Shown one piece after another: positions 8,149-18,335 of a stretch of DNA of 64,000 nucleotides. The stretch is from positions 108,583-172,582 of the forward strand of contig NZ_JAIUDQ010000008.1 of the NCBI RefSeq assembly GCF_020164435.1. The letters are read 5' to 3'. A program made the position numbers and the translations under genes. Position 1 is the first letter of the stretch. The number at the start of each line of letters is the position of its first letter. The stretch comes from Phyllobacterium lublinensis. GTDB taxonomy: Bacteria; Pseudomonadota; Alphaproteobacteria; Rhizobiales; Rhizobiaceae. Below the pieces are notes generated by a model that was given only the letters and a program-made list of their open reading frames with translations, made no database searches and was not told the DNA's origin.

Positions 8149-9108
8149 ATGCTTCAGTACAGTCTTCGCCGCCTTTTGATAGGAGCCGGCATGCTCATCG
8201 CCCTGAGCATGCTGATCTTCCTGCTGCTGCGGCTCACGCCGGGTGATCCGATCGATGCCTATATCGATCCGAACATACCGATGTCGCCGGCGCAGCTCAC
8301 CGAACTGCGCAGCCAGCTCGGGCTCGACCGGCCCTTGCCGGTGCAATATCTGGCTTGGCTGCGGGAAGCCCTTTCCGGCAATCTCGGCCGTTCCATCCAG
8401 CGGATGGATCAGCCGGTGCTCAGCCTCGTGCTGTCGCGCATCGGACCGACCGTGCTGCTTATGGGAACGGCTCTCGCCATCGCCATTGTGGCGGGCATCA
8501 CCACCGGCGTGATCAGTGCGGTGCGGCGCAATTCCCCGGCAGATCTGTCCTTCTCGGTCCTTGCGCTCGTCGGTATCTCCAGCCCGGCATTCCTCAGCGC
8601 GCTGGTCGGGCTTTATGTCTTCGCCGTCCGGCTCAACTGGGCACCCTCCGGCGGCATGCTGACACCCGGTGCGGCCTTTTCGGTAAGCGACCTGCTGCAC
8701 CATCTCGTCCTGCCGGCCGCGCTGCTTTCCATCGCCCAGGCCGCACTCGTCATGCGCTACATGCGGGCTTCGATGCTCGAGGTTCTCAACCAGGATTATG
8801 TCCGCACGGCGCGGGCCAAGGGCGTGGCGGAATTCTGGGTCATTGCCAAGCATGCCCTGCGCAATGCGCTGCTGCCGGTTGTCACCCTGATCGGTTCTAC
8901 CATCGGACTTGCCATTGGCGGCGCGATTTTCATCGAAAGCGTATTCAACTGGCCGGGTATGGGCCTGCTGCTCGTCAGTGCGGTCGAAACGCGCGATTAT
9001 CCGGTCATCATGGGCGCCACGCTGATCATCGGCGGGTGCGTCATCGTCGTGAATCTTTTGACCGACATCACCTATGCCGTCATAGATCCGCGGATCAAGG
9101 TTGGTTGA
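8149..9108 (+). CDS. ABC transporter permease, DppB type
   Basis: This 319-residue inner-membrane protein has the DppB-type topology, beginning with [10 protein letters not shown] and a first helix, then a BPD_transp_1 domain. The EAA loop near residues 220-245 includes ARAKG and [10 protein letters not shown]. It forms the importer channel with the DppC-type partner encoded next; its TGA (9106-9108) is one base from the next ATG, indicating coupled translation. Confidence 0.93.
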   Translation: MLQYSLRRLLIGAGMLIALSMLIFLLLRLTPGDPIDAYIDPNIPMSPAQLTELRSQLGLDRPLPVQYLAWLREALSGNLGRSIQRMDQPVLSLVLSRIGPTVLLMGTALAIAIVAGITTGVISAVRRNSPADLSFSVLALVGISSPAFLSALVGLYVFAVRLNWAPSGGMLTPGAAFSVSDLLHHLVLPAALLSIAQAALVMRYMRASMLEVLNQDYVRTARAKGVAEFWVIAKHALRNALLPVVTLIGSTIGLAIGGAIFIESVFNWPGMGLLLVSAVETRDYPVIMGATLIIGGCVIVVNLLTDITYAVIDPRIKVG

Positions 9109-9109
9109 G

Positions 9110-9985
9110 ATGCTGGCACGAACACCCCATCCCAGCCCCGGCCCGACGGCCCGCGCGTTCCATCGTTTCGGAAACAACCGGGCGGCACTGTTCGGCATCG
9201 GAATTATCGTGCCGATGCTCGCGCTGATCGTGTCCTACCCGCTTTGGTGGACATTCAAACCGAACGACATCGATCTTCTCGCCATGAACAGCGGCCCCAC
9301 CGTGACGCACTGGTTTGGAACCGACGGCGTCGGCCGTGACGTGTTTGCCCGCGTACTCGAAGGCGGGCGCATCTCCCTGCTGGTGGCGATAGCCTCTACC
9401 CTGATCTCGGCGACCATCGGCTTTCTTGTCGGTGCCATTTCCGCGCTGGCCGGTCGCTGGACGGACGCGGTGGCCATGCGCTTCGTTGATCTTGTGATGA
9501 CGCTGCCTCCGGTGATCTTCCTGCTGGTACTGGCATCGATCGCCGGTACGGGCATTTGGCCGACGGTCATCGTCATATCGCTGCTGTCGTGGCCGCTATT
9601 GTCGCGCATGATCCGCTCCCGCCTGCTTGAGCTGCGGGAACGGGATTTTGTCATGGCATCGCGCGGCATGGGGGCTGGGCTGACACATCTGTTGTTCCGG
9701 CACGGTCTGCCGAATTCGATCGACATCCTTGTCGTCTACGCGACCCTGCAGATCGCCAATGCAATCCTTCTCGAGGCGGGACTGTCGTTTCTCGGGCTCG
9801 GCATCGCACCTCCCGCCGCCAGCTGGGGCAACATGCTGAATGCCGCGCGCTCAACCGCCGTTCTTGAACAATTTCCCTGGCAATGGCTGTTCCCCGGCGG
9901 GGCGCTGGTCCTTGCCGTCCTAGCAATCAACTTCATAGGCGATGGTCTCAGGGATGCATTCGATCCCCGTGCCGAGCTGAACTGA
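9110..9985 (+). CDS. ABC transporter permease, DppC type
   Basis: The 291-residue permease carries the DppC/OppC N-terminal region and a BPD_transp_1 domain. The [15 protein letters not shown] segment, characteristic of this subfamily, lies near residues 66-80, and an EAA loop is present around [15 protein letters not shown] start nine bases upstream is possible, but the ATG at 9110 is better placed after the stop of the preceding permease. It pairs with the DppB-type subunit. Confidence 0.92.
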   Translation: MLARTPHPSPGPTARAFHRFGNNRAALFGIGIIVPMLALIVSYPLWWTFKPNDIDLLAMNSGPTVTHWFGTDGVGRDVFARVLEGGRISLLVAIASTLISATIGFLVGAISALAGRWTDAVAMRFVDLVMTLPPVIFLLVLASIAGTGIWPTVIVISLLSWPLLSRMIRSRLLELRERDFVMASRGMGAGLTHLLFRHGLPNSIDILVVYATLQIANAILLEAGLSFLGLGIAPPAASWGNMLNAARSTAVLEQFPWQWLFPGGALVLAVLAINFIGDGLRDAFDPRAELN

Positions 9986-10002
9986 CAACGAAAGAAAGCA
10001 AA

Positions 10003-10920
10003 ATGACCAAATTCCATGGTGTTGTTCCTCCCGTCGTGACACCGCTCAATCCCGACTTCACAGTAGATTATCCGTCCTACACGAGGGTTCTCGAACATCT
10101 GGTCGGGGCAGGGTGCCATGGGGTGTTCGTCCTCGGCTCGACGAGCGAGGTGGTGTTCCACGATGAACGCACGCGCCAGCAGATCCTTGAACATACAGTG
10201 GAAATAGTGAATGGCCGCGTGCCGGTCATTGCTGGTGTCATCGATCCGACCACCGATCGCGTCGTCAACCATGCAAGGATTGCGAAGGCAGCGGGGGCCG
10301 CAGCTGCGGTCGTGACTGCTCCCTTCTACACGGTGACCAGCCAGTCCGAGACCATCGATCATTTCCGTCAGATCAGGAATGCGGTCGACATCCCGCTGGT
10401 CGCCTACGACATCCCGGTATGCGTGCACGTCAAGCTGGCGCGCGCCACGGTGACGACGCTCGCCAGGGAAGGTGTGATCATCGGCCTGAAGGATTCCAGC
10501 GGCGATGATGGCAATTTCCGCTACGCGCTCCTCGATCTCGCCGAGCACAGGGACGTGTTCCTGATGACCGGATCCGAGATCGTCGTCGACAATGCGCTGC
10601 AGATGGGAGCGCACGGGGTCGTGCCAGGGCTCGCCAATGTCGACCCGCATGGCTATGTGCGGCTCTGGGATGCCGCCCAACGCGGCGACTGGGTCGCCGC
10701 ACGCCGCGAGCAGGAGCGGCTTTGCCGCCTGTTTGAGATCGTATGGGTAGCGCAGGGACGGGTCAGCGGCGGGGCTTCCGGTGTCGGCGCCTTCAAGACC
10801 GCCATGCGCAGTCTGGGCATAATCGCCACGAACGTCATGCCTCGGCCCCGCGCAGCGCTCGATGAAGCCGAGGCTGCAAGGATCGACATGATGCTGCGCA
10901 CGGCTGGCCTGCTTGACTGA
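10003..10920 (+). CDS. Dihydrodipicolinate synthase family lyase (first paralogue)
   Basis: The 305-residue protein is a DapA-superfamily TIM barrel. The pyruvate-binding loop STSE lies at 46-49, the catalytic Tyr135 in AYDIP and the Schiff-base Lys163 in GLKDSSGD. These enzymes add or remove pyruvate-type units (DHDPS, N-acetylneuraminate lyase, KDG aldolase and relatives). Its place between transporter genes argues for a catabolic aldolase or dehydratase rather than lysine biosynthesis. The start at ATG 10003 matches the family N-terminus; an upstream extension in frame overlaps the permease and is not credible. The second paralogue in the same operon is at 12919-13848. Confidence 0.9.
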   Translation: MTKFHGVVPPVVTPLNPDFTVDYPSYTRVLEHLVGAGCHGVFVLGSTSEVVFHDERTRQQILEHTVEIVNGRVPVIAGVIDPTTDRVVNHARIAKAAGAAAAVVTAPFYTVTSQSETIDHFRQIRNAVDIPLVAYDIPVCVHVKLARATVTTLAREGVIIGLKDSSGDDGNFRYALLDLAEHRDVFLMTGSEIVVDNALQMGAHGVVPGLANVDPHGYVRLWDAAQRGDWVAARREQERLCRLFEIVWVAQGRVSGGASGVGAFKTAMRSLGIIATNVMPRPRAALDEAEAARIDMMLRTAGLLD

Positions 10921-10929
10921 GAGCGGGAC

Positions 10930-11948
10930 ATGAACGCGCCAACCGAACCTATCCTCGACATCCGCGGATTGCGGACGGTCTTCCGTACCCGTGGCGGCGA
11001 GATTACAGCCGTCAATGGCATCGATCTGACGGTCGGCGCTGGCGAAACAGTTGCGCTGGTGGGCGAGTCAGGCTCCGGCAAATCGGTGACCAGCCTCTCG
11101 GTCATGCGGTTGCTGACCCGCAATATCGGTTCGATTGCTGCCGGCAGCATACACTTCAGGAGCAAGGATGGCCGCAGCCGGGATCTTGCCGTTCTCGACG
11201 AACAGCAGATGCGGCAAATCCGCGGTGACGATATCGGAATGGTGTTCCAGGAGCCAATGTCCAGCCTCAATCCCGTTTTTACGATAGGCGACCAGATTTC
11301 CGAGCCCCTTCGCGTTCACCGCAATGCTGCCCGGAAGTCGGCCATGGAAGCGGCCATCACCCTCTTGGAACAAGTCGGCATTCCCGACGCGAGGCGGAGG
11401 GCGGGGCAGTACCCGCATGAACTTTCGGGCGGAATGCGGCAGCGCGCGACCATTGCCATGGCACTAGCCTGCGATCCGACGCTTCTGATCGCCGACGAGC
11501 CGACAACCGCGCTCGACGTGACGATCCAGGCACAGATCCTCGACCTGCTGCTGAAGTTGCAGCGCGAACGCGGCATGGGTGTGCTCTTCGTGACCCACAA
11601 TCTCGGCGTGGTCGCCGAAATCGCGCACCGCGTGGCAGTCATGTATGCAGGACGCATCGTGGAACAAGGCCCGGTTGCCGAGGTCTTCCGCAACCCGCGT
11701 CACCCGTACACGCTCGGTCTGCTCGCCTCGATGCCGAAGCTGGGCGAGGCGACACGGCTGAAACAGGACGGACAGAAGCTGGCAGCAATCCCCGGTGTGG
11801 TGCCAAGTCTTGCAAACATGCCGGGCGGCTGTGCGTTCTCGCCGCGCTGCCGCTTCGCGATTGGTGCCTGCCAGGCGGGGGTGCCAATGCTTGAGTCCGT
11901 CGATGCTGTCCATCAGAGCCGTTGCATCCGCTGGCAGGAGGTTGGCCA

Positions 11949-11952
<4 letters not shown>
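10930..11952 (+). CDS. ABC transporter ATP-binding protein, DppD type
   Basis: The 340-residue ATPase has Walker A GESGSGKS (about residues 45-52), Q-loop [10 protein letters not shown], signature LSGGMRQR and Walker [12 protein letters not shown]. The oligopeptide C-terminal extension has a Cys-containing CAFSPRC motif that in relatives can hold an iron-sulfur cluster. It energises the importer together with the DppF-type subunit, whose start overlaps its stop by four bases. Confidence 0.94.
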
Positions 11953-12905
<953 letters not shown>

Positions 12906-12918
12906 ACCGGGGGCCGAT

Positions 12919-13848
12919 GTGACGCGCGGAAAAGACGAGATCAGAGGCAATTGGGCCAGTTTGCTCCTGCCGATCGAGGCCGATGACAGCATTGAGTTCA
13001 GCAAGCTTGCCGAGGAAGTTGATATCCTCATCGACGCGAGGGTTGACGGCATCTATTCGAACGGGACCGCCGGTGAGTTCCACAACCAGACCGAAGAGGA
13101 GTTCGACAGGATCCAATCCCTGCTGGCAGAGCGGTGCGGCACGGCAGACTTGGCTTTTATTATCGGTGCTTGCCAGCCGGACCCGACCATCATGCTCGAT
13201 CGGGTCCGTCGCGCCGCGTCGTTGCGGCCCGCGGCCATCCAGATGATCCTGCCGGACTGGTGGCCGGTGACCAACGGGGAGGCAATCGACTTCCTGAACA
13301 GGGCCAGCGATAGGGCAGATGGAGTTCCGCTGATCCTTTACAATCCGCCCCATGCAAAGCGCGTACTTTCGCCGGAGGACCTTGGAGGCATTCTGGCGAA
13401 CGCGCCTGGCGTCGTCGGGGTGAAGCTCGCCGATGGCGGCGCGGACTGGTATGAAGATGCCCGCCGCCATTTGCAGGGTGTCCCGCTTTTCGTTCCGGGG
13501 CACCACCTCGCCACGGGCATCAGGGAAGGGGTGGCGGCAGGGTCATTTTCAAACGTGGCCTGTCTCAATCCTCGCGGCGCACAGCGCTGGACGGAACTGA
13601 TGCAGAGCGACATGGAAGCCGCGCTGGAAATCGAACGGCGAATATGCAGGTTCATGGACGAACATATCGTGCCCTTCAGACAGCAATCCGGCTTTTCGAA
13701 TGCCGCGCTGGACAAGCTTCTTGCTGCCATCGGCAATTGGGGTCCGGTGGGAACGCGCCTGCGTTTCCCCTATCGCTCAATTCCCAGCAATGATGCCGAG
13801 CGGCTGCAAGCGATTGCAAAGGCGGAACTGCCTGAAATTATTGTTTGA
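12919..13848 (+). CDS. Dihydrodipicolinate synthase family lyase (second paralogue)
   Basis: A second DapA-superfamily barrel of 309 residues. It carries the NGTAGE loop at 48-53, catalytic Tyr141 in YNPP and the Schiff-base Lys169 in GVKLADGG, so the key residues are intact. It differs strongly from the 10003-10920 protein, so the operon holds two non-redundant lyases, perhaps for successive steps or two stereoisomers. The start is a GTG at 12919, thirteen bases after the transporter ATPase stop. The gene ends the operon; the next gene starts 51 bases on behind a palindrome. Confidence 0.88.
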   Translation: MTRGKDEIRGNWASLLLPIEADDSIEFSKLAEEVDILIDARVDGIYSNGTAGEFHNQTEEEFDRIQSLLAERCGTADLAFIIGACQPDPTIMLDRVRRAASLRPAAIQMILPDWWPVTNGEAIDFLNRASDRADGVPLILYNPPHAKRVLSPEDLGGILANAPGVVGVKLADGGADWYEDARRHLQGVPLFVPGHHLATGIREGVAAGSFSNVACLNPRGAQRWTELMQSDMEAALEIERRICRFMDEHIVPFRQQSGFSNAALDKLLAAIGNWGPVGTRLRFPYRSIPSNDAERLQAIAKAELPEIIV

Positions 13849-13875
13849 TCCTCTCCGCATCAATTGACGAGTGGT

Positions 13876-13894
13876 GAATATCCGGCGGATATTC
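13876..13894. promoter_or_regulatory. 19-bp perfect palindrome upstream of the MgtC/DUF4010 gene
   Basis: GAATATCCGGCGGATATTC has two perfect 9-base arms around one central G and ends five bases before the ATG at 13900. It occupies the ribosome-binding position. It could be a repressor operator or an RNA hairpin that hides the translation start. Confidence 0.6.
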
Positions 13895-13899
13895 CTGCC

Positions 13900-15186
13900 A
13901 TGGAAGATCTTGAAATATTTCAACGCATGGGATTGGCGATCGCGATCGGCGCAGCCGTTGGCGTGGAGCGGCACTGGCGCGAGAAGGATGAAGACGACGG
14001 TACCCGCACCGCCGGAATTCGCACATTCACGCTGATCGGCATGTTGGGCGGCGTGGCCGGGCTCCTCGAGCATTCGATCGCGTCTCCCGGCGGTTTCTCC
14101 GGAATAGTCGTCATCGGGTTTCTGATTACGCTTACTTTCGTCTTTACGCTGTTCCAGTTGCGAGAAGCAATTGCCGAGCAAAATTACAGCGTGACATCGG
14201 TGGTTGCAGCAATGCTCACCTTTTCCTTTGCCGTCATTGCCGTTCTTGGCGACATGACAGTCGCGTCAGCGGGGGGCGTGATCCTCGTCGCCGTGCTTGC
14301 AAGCCGGGAATTCCTGCACGCGGCCATGCGAAAGCTTCGCTGGACGGAGCTGCGTTCAGCGGTCATTCTTCTCGCCCTGACCTTCGTCATCCTTCCCATT
14401 GTCCCGTCTGAACCGATAGGACCCTTCGGCGGTATTTCGCCGTCCAGAATTCTCACAATGGTCATTTCACTCGCGGCAATTTCCTTCTGCGGCTACGCCG
14501 CCGTGCGCGTCCTTGGCAGTGCCAAGGGCGAAATAGTCGGAGGAGCCGTTGGAGGGCTGATATCGTCCACTGCCACCACTGTTTCGAACGCCCGCCGGTC
14601 CACGACGGAAGACCTGGCCCGACCTCTCGCTGCTGGCGCTATCAGTGCTGGAGGTATCTCCATGCTGCGCACCCTGTTGCTGGTAGTCATGTTGGGGCGG
14701 CCACTCTCGATGCTGTTGCTGCCGGTCCTGGTTGCTGGAGCCGCGACGATGCTTGGCTATGCATTTCTGATAGCAAGACGGAGCACGGCCGAACATCCGG
14801 AACTCAGTGTGAAGAACCCCTTCGATCTGGCCGAGGTCATCAAAATGGCGCTGCTTCTGGTCGGGGTAGGCTTTGTGGTTCGCGTTGCAAGCCAGTTCTT
14901 TGGTGATGAAGGGCTGCTGATAGCTTCCGCACTCTCCGGACTTGCCGATGTGGACGCGGCCACAGTTACAGTGACCGGCATGCTTCAGACCCTCTCGGCT
15001 CCAACCGCGTCGCTGGCAATTGCCCTTGCAGTCCTGTCCAACACGCTGGCCAAGGCAGTCTACGCATCAGCCCTGGGCACAGTCAGGTTCAGTGCCCATG
15101 TGTGGATAGCGTCGCTGTTGTCGATGGCTGCGGCAGGTGTGTGCTGGACTCTCGTCCAGCTCGCCGACGGCGATGGATCGCTCTAG
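13900..15186 (+). CDS. MgtC/SapB family membrane protein with DUF4010 domain
   Basis: The 428-residue protein begins with an MgtC-like domain (IAIGAAVGVERHWREK at about 11-26, and the AGIRTFTLIGMLGG region) and continues into a multi-helix DUF4010 domain rich in glycine and alanine. Function of this fused family is not established; MgtC proteins influence magnesium and ATP homeostasis at the inner membrane. A TTG at 13864 gives a longer frame, but ATG 13900 matches the family start. It is the first gene after the lyase operon, and its stop overlaps the stop of the convergent iron ABC ATPase in a shared CTAG. Confidence 0.85.
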   Translation: MEDLEIFQRMGLAIAIGAAVGVERHWREKDEDDGTRTAGIRTFTLIGMLGGVAGLLEHSIASPGGFSGIVVIGFLITLTFVFTLFQLREAIAEQNYSVTSVVAAMLTFSFAVIAVLGDMTVASAGGVILVAVLASREFLHAAMRKLRWTELRSAVILLALTFVILPIVPSEPIGPFGGISPSRILTMVISLAAISFCGYAAVRVLGSAKGEIVGGAVGGLISSTATTVSNARRSTTEDLARPLAAGAISAGGISMLRTLLLVVMLGRPLSMLLLPVLVAGAATMLGYAFLIARRSTAEHPELSVKNPFDLAEVIKMALLLVGVGFVVRVASQFFGDEGLLIASALSGLADVDAATVTVTGMLQTLSAPTASLAIALAVLSNTLAKAVYASALGTVRFSAHVWIASLLSMAAAGVCWTLVQLADGDGSL

Positions 15187-15938
15187 GTCAAGGATCCGTC
15201 GACGATGATGACCGGTCGCCCCTGCGAGCAATTCTCGATCCGGGCGTCGACACGGTAGACGTCGCGCAGCAGCTCTTGTGTGATGACATCGCTGGTCGGA
15301 CCGCTCGCAATCATTGTTCCATTGGCAATGACGATCGTGTTGTCGCAGTAGCGCAAGGCGTGGTTCAGATCATGCAGTGCAATCATCACTGCCATGTTCG
15401 AACGGGCGGCGAGGTCCTTCATGAAGCCCAAGACTTCCACCTGCCGAAAAAGATCCAGTGCCGAGGTCAGTTCGTCCATCAGCAGGATTTCGGGTTTGCG
15501 GACGAGCGCCTGTGCAATGGAAACGAGCTGCCGCTGACCGCCGGACAGTTCGCCGAGGCTGCGGAAGGCGAGATCATCGATCTTGAGGGCCGCGAGGATA
15601 CGGTCGATTTCATGCAGCTCACTATCCTGCACTTTCCAGCCGGAACCCTGCTTGGACGCGAGCAGAACGGATTCGTAAACCGTGAGCACCGCATTGGCTC
15701 CGGTGTCCTGCGGCATGTAGCAGATCGTATCCTTGCCCTCGGCGGTGTCGCACAGATGCACGACGCCGGGTCCGGAAATAAGCCCGGCAATGCGTTTGAA
15801 CAGGGTCGATTTGCCCGCCGCATTTGGTCCGATCACGGCAGTCATGCCGCCGCCCGACAGCAGGCCGGTATCCACACCGGAGAGGACGACACGTTTACCG
15901 TATCTGGCCCCGAGACCCTCAAGCACCAAACCTACCAC
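15183..15938 (-). CDS. Iron-chelate (FecCD-type) ABC transporter ATP-binding protein
   Basis: The 251-residue ATPase has Walker A GPNAAGKST (with Ala-Ala in place of Gly-Ala-Gly), signature LSGGQRQL, Walker B ILLMDELTSALD and the H-loop ALHDLNHA. These features match the FecE/FhuC/BtuD group. In the Walker B strand the usual Glu-Pro is Glu-Leu. It overlaps the permease by seven bases and is the last gene of the uptake operon SBP-permease-ATPase. Confidence 0.92.
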   Translation of the reverse strand: MVGLVLEGLGARYGKRVVLSGVDTGLLSGGGMTAVIGPNAAGKSTLFKRIAGLISGPGVVHLCDTAEGKDTICYMPQDTGANAVLTVYESVLLASKQGSGWKVQDSELHEIDRILAALKIDDLAFRSLGELSGGQRQLVSIAQALVRKPEILLMDELTSALDLFRQVEVLGFMKDLAARSNMAVMIALHDLNHALRYCDNTIVIANGTMIASGPTSDVITQELLRDVYRVDARIENCSQGRPVIIVDGSLT

Positions 15939-16999
15939 GAACGCCTCCGGTGTGTGAAAATGAGGGCAAAGAAGAAGGGAACCCCGACGAGTGCCGTGAT
16001 GATCCCGATGGGAAGAACGGCACCCGGAATGAGCGTCTTGCTGACAACGGACGTGGCCGACAGGAGCAGTGCCCCGCAGATCACCGACGCCGGCAGGAAG
16101 AAGCGCTGGTCTTCGCCAACGAGCATGCGCGCGATATGGGGCCCGACAAGACCGACAAAGCCGATCGTTCCGACGAAGGAGACCGGTATGGCGGCAAGCA
16201 GGCTTACCATCATCATGGTCTCAAGCCGCAGGCGGCGCACATTGATGCCAAAACTTGCCGCCTTGTCTTCGCCGAGCCTCAGGGCTGTCAACGCCCAGGC
16301 GCGGCGGGCGAAGAGCGGGAGTGCAACCGCCAGAACGGCGGTGGTGATGCAAACCTTGGGCCAGGTGGCCTTAGTGAGGCTGCCCATCGTCCAGAACACG
16401 ACCGCCGCGAGCGCCTGTTCGGAGGCGAGATACTGAAGCAGGGCCAGCAGGGCGTTGAAAGTGAAGACCAGGGCGATTCCGAGAAGTACGATCGTTTCCA
16501 CCGTCACGCCGCGCATGGTCGAGGCGAAATGGATGAACAGCGCCGCCAGCATCGCCATCAGGAAGGCGTTGACCGGCACCATGAACTGCGTCGCTACAGG
16601 GAACACAGCGATCCCGCCAACCAATGCGAGGGCTGCGCCGAATCCCGCCGCGGCGGAAATACCGAGCGTGAAGGGGCTGGCCAAGGGATTGGCAAGGATG
16701 GTCTGCATCTGGGCGCCCGCAACCGAAAGCGATGCGCCGACGGTAACCGCCATCAAGGCGATCGGCATGCGGATATCCCAGATGATCACCCGCAATTGAT
16801 CGCTGACTGCAGCAGGTTGAAACAGGGCCCTGAATACATCGGAGAGCGCGTAGTTTGCCGGACCGAGCGCCATGTCGACGGCCACAGAGAGGAACAGCGC
16901 AACGCACAGCCCGCCAATCAACACCAGCCGGCGCAGGACGAGCGCTCGGTAGCGTCCATGTCCTTCAGCGCCGGAAATCCGGTCTGCCACAGGAACCAT
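15932..16999 (-). CDS. FecCD family ABC transporter permease
   Basis: The 355-residue protein has the multi-helix FecCD/BtuC fold, with the family segments GASLSVAGAQMQTILANPLA and FVGLVGPHIAR. It would form the homodimeric channel for an iron-siderophore, haem or cobalamin-type substrate. An ATG at 16999 overlaps the stop of the binding-protein gene (TGATG); a GTG three bases earlier is also in frame. Confidence 0.93.
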   Translation of the reverse strand: MVPVADRISGAEGHGRYRALVLRRLVLIGGLCVALFLSVAVDMALGPANYALSDVFRALFQPAAVSDQLRVIIWDIRMPIALMAVTVGASLSVAGAQMQTILANPLASPFTLGISAAAGFGAALALVGGIAVFPVATQFMVPVNAFLMAMLAALFIHFASTMRGVTVETIVLLGIALVFTFNALLALLQYLASEQALAAVVFWTMGSLTKATWPKVCITTAVLAVALPLFARRAWALTALRLGEDKAASFGINVRRLRLETMMMVSLLAAIPVSFVGTIGFVGLVGPHIARMLVGEDQRFFLPASVICGALLLSATSVVSKTLIPGAVLPIGIITALVGVPFFFALIFTHRRRSW

Positions 17000-18141
17000 C
17001 ACTCTCCACCCGGAGGAAGGGACACGAAATATCCCGGACGGTAGGCGACGGGCAGAAACCGTTCATGAAACTCCCGGAAGTTCTTGTCCGGATCAAGATC
17101 GGCAAAGAGCTCCGGGTGAAACCATTTGGCAAATTGCTGGATCGGAATGAACTCGTAGGGAACGCCGTAGAACTGGTGCCACGCGGCATGAACATTGCCG
17201 TTCTTGACCGCCGCGAGACTGGAAAATGCGGGGCGCTGCATCAAGGCTTCCAGCTTGGCGCGCGCATTGGCGGGGTCGGCTCCGCGCCCGACATGGACAA
17301 ACTGATTGATGTCGGATTCGGCCGACCAGTTGGCCCCGGTGACGATCACATGATCAGGATTGCTGACGATGATCTGCTCGGGATTGAGATCGCCAAAGGT
17401 CGTCTTCAACACGTCGGTCGCGATGTTGTGGCCGCCTGCCTGGTCCACCATTTCCCCGAAATTGGCCGGACCGAAGGTACGGCAGCAGACATTGTCTCCC
17501 GAGATACCTGGTGAGCGTTCGACGAAGACCTTGGGGCGGGCAAGGTCGCCTGCCTTGGCCAGGCGATCCGTGACGAGGGCGATCTGGGCGCGGCGATAAT
17601 CGATGAGTGCCTGCGCTTTCTCCGGCTCTCCAAAGATGCTGCCGAGCAGCTCGATGCTTTTTTCGCTGTTCTTTGCCGGATCGACCCGGAAATCGAGATA
17701 GACGATAGCGATACCGGCCGCGGCGGCCTTTTCCTCGGTACCCGATTCCTCGGCGGATTTCTGCGATTCAAGGTTGAGTGTCAGGACGTCCGGCTTGAGC
17801 GCGATGGCGGCCTCCAGACTGAAGGTGCCGCTGGGGATATAGCCGATCTGCGGCAGGTCCGCGAGCGCCGGGAAGCGCTCACGATAGGCCTCATAGGAAT
17901 CCGGGTCTTTCTTGATCATGTCATCGCGCCAGCCGATGATGGTATCGAACAGATCCTCGCCCTTCAGGGTCGCGATCACATGGATCTGGCGCGCCTCGCC
18001 GACAAGAACGCGCTTGGCCGGCAATTCCAGTTCGACCTTCCGGCCCGTGACGTCGGTAATGACCGTCTTTTCAGCGGCCGCCGGCGTTGCCATCGTCAGA
18101 ATGGCGGCCATGAGAGCCAACAGCGTTGTCTTCAATGTCAT
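16999..18141 (-). CDS. Iron-chelate ABC transporter substrate-binding protein
   Basis: The 380-residue protein has a signal peptide (cleaved near ATPAAAE), then a TroA/FepB-like fold beginning TVITDVTGRKVELELPAKRVLV. Two vicinal cysteines occur in DNVCCRTFG, unusual for this family. It captures an iron chelate in the periplasm for the FecCD-type permease encoded next. The ATG at 18141 has a GAGG ribosome site; an upstream TTG is less likely. No TonB receptor or ferric reductase lies nearby, so the ligand cannot be named. The upstream region holds TTTAGAA (18298-18304), half of an Irr-type box, which hints weakly at iron control. Confidence 0.88.
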   Translation of the reverse strand: MTLKTTLLALMAAILTMATPAAAEKTVITDVTGRKVELELPAKRVLVGEARQIHVIATLKGEDLFDTIIGWRDDMIKKDPDSYEAYRERFPALADLPQIGYIPSGTFSLEAAIALKPDVLTLNLESQKSAEESGTEEKAAAAGIAIVYLDFRVDPAKNSEKSIELLGSIFGEPEKAQALIDYRRAQIALVTDRLAKAGDLARPKVFVERSPGISGDNVCCRTFGPANFGEMVDQAGGHNIATDVLKTTFGDLNPEQIIVSNPDHVIVTGANWSAESDINQFVHVGRGADPANARAKLEALMQRPAFSSLAAVKNGNVHAAWHQFYGVPYEFIPIQQFAKWFHPELFADLDPDKNFREFHERFLPVAYRPGYFVSLPPGGE

Positions 18142-18335
18142 GATCTGCAATCCTCAAAAAATATAGCGACAATACAGGCCGGCCCTCAGCTCGAAGGGAA
18201 CCGGAGACGCCTTGCCCATAAAGCGCAATTCTCGTCACTCCGATGGGGAGGTTCGTGCCTTCTATTATTTTATGAGTTTTGCCGTCAATATTTATGTTTT
18301 AGAACGTCTCCAGCCATGCAAAGAGTTTTGCTTGG

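Noticed and set aside
15102..16436. 444-codon plus-strand frame over the iron ABC genes
   Set aside because: Antisense to intact ABC ATPase and permease; composition is typical of a shadow frame.
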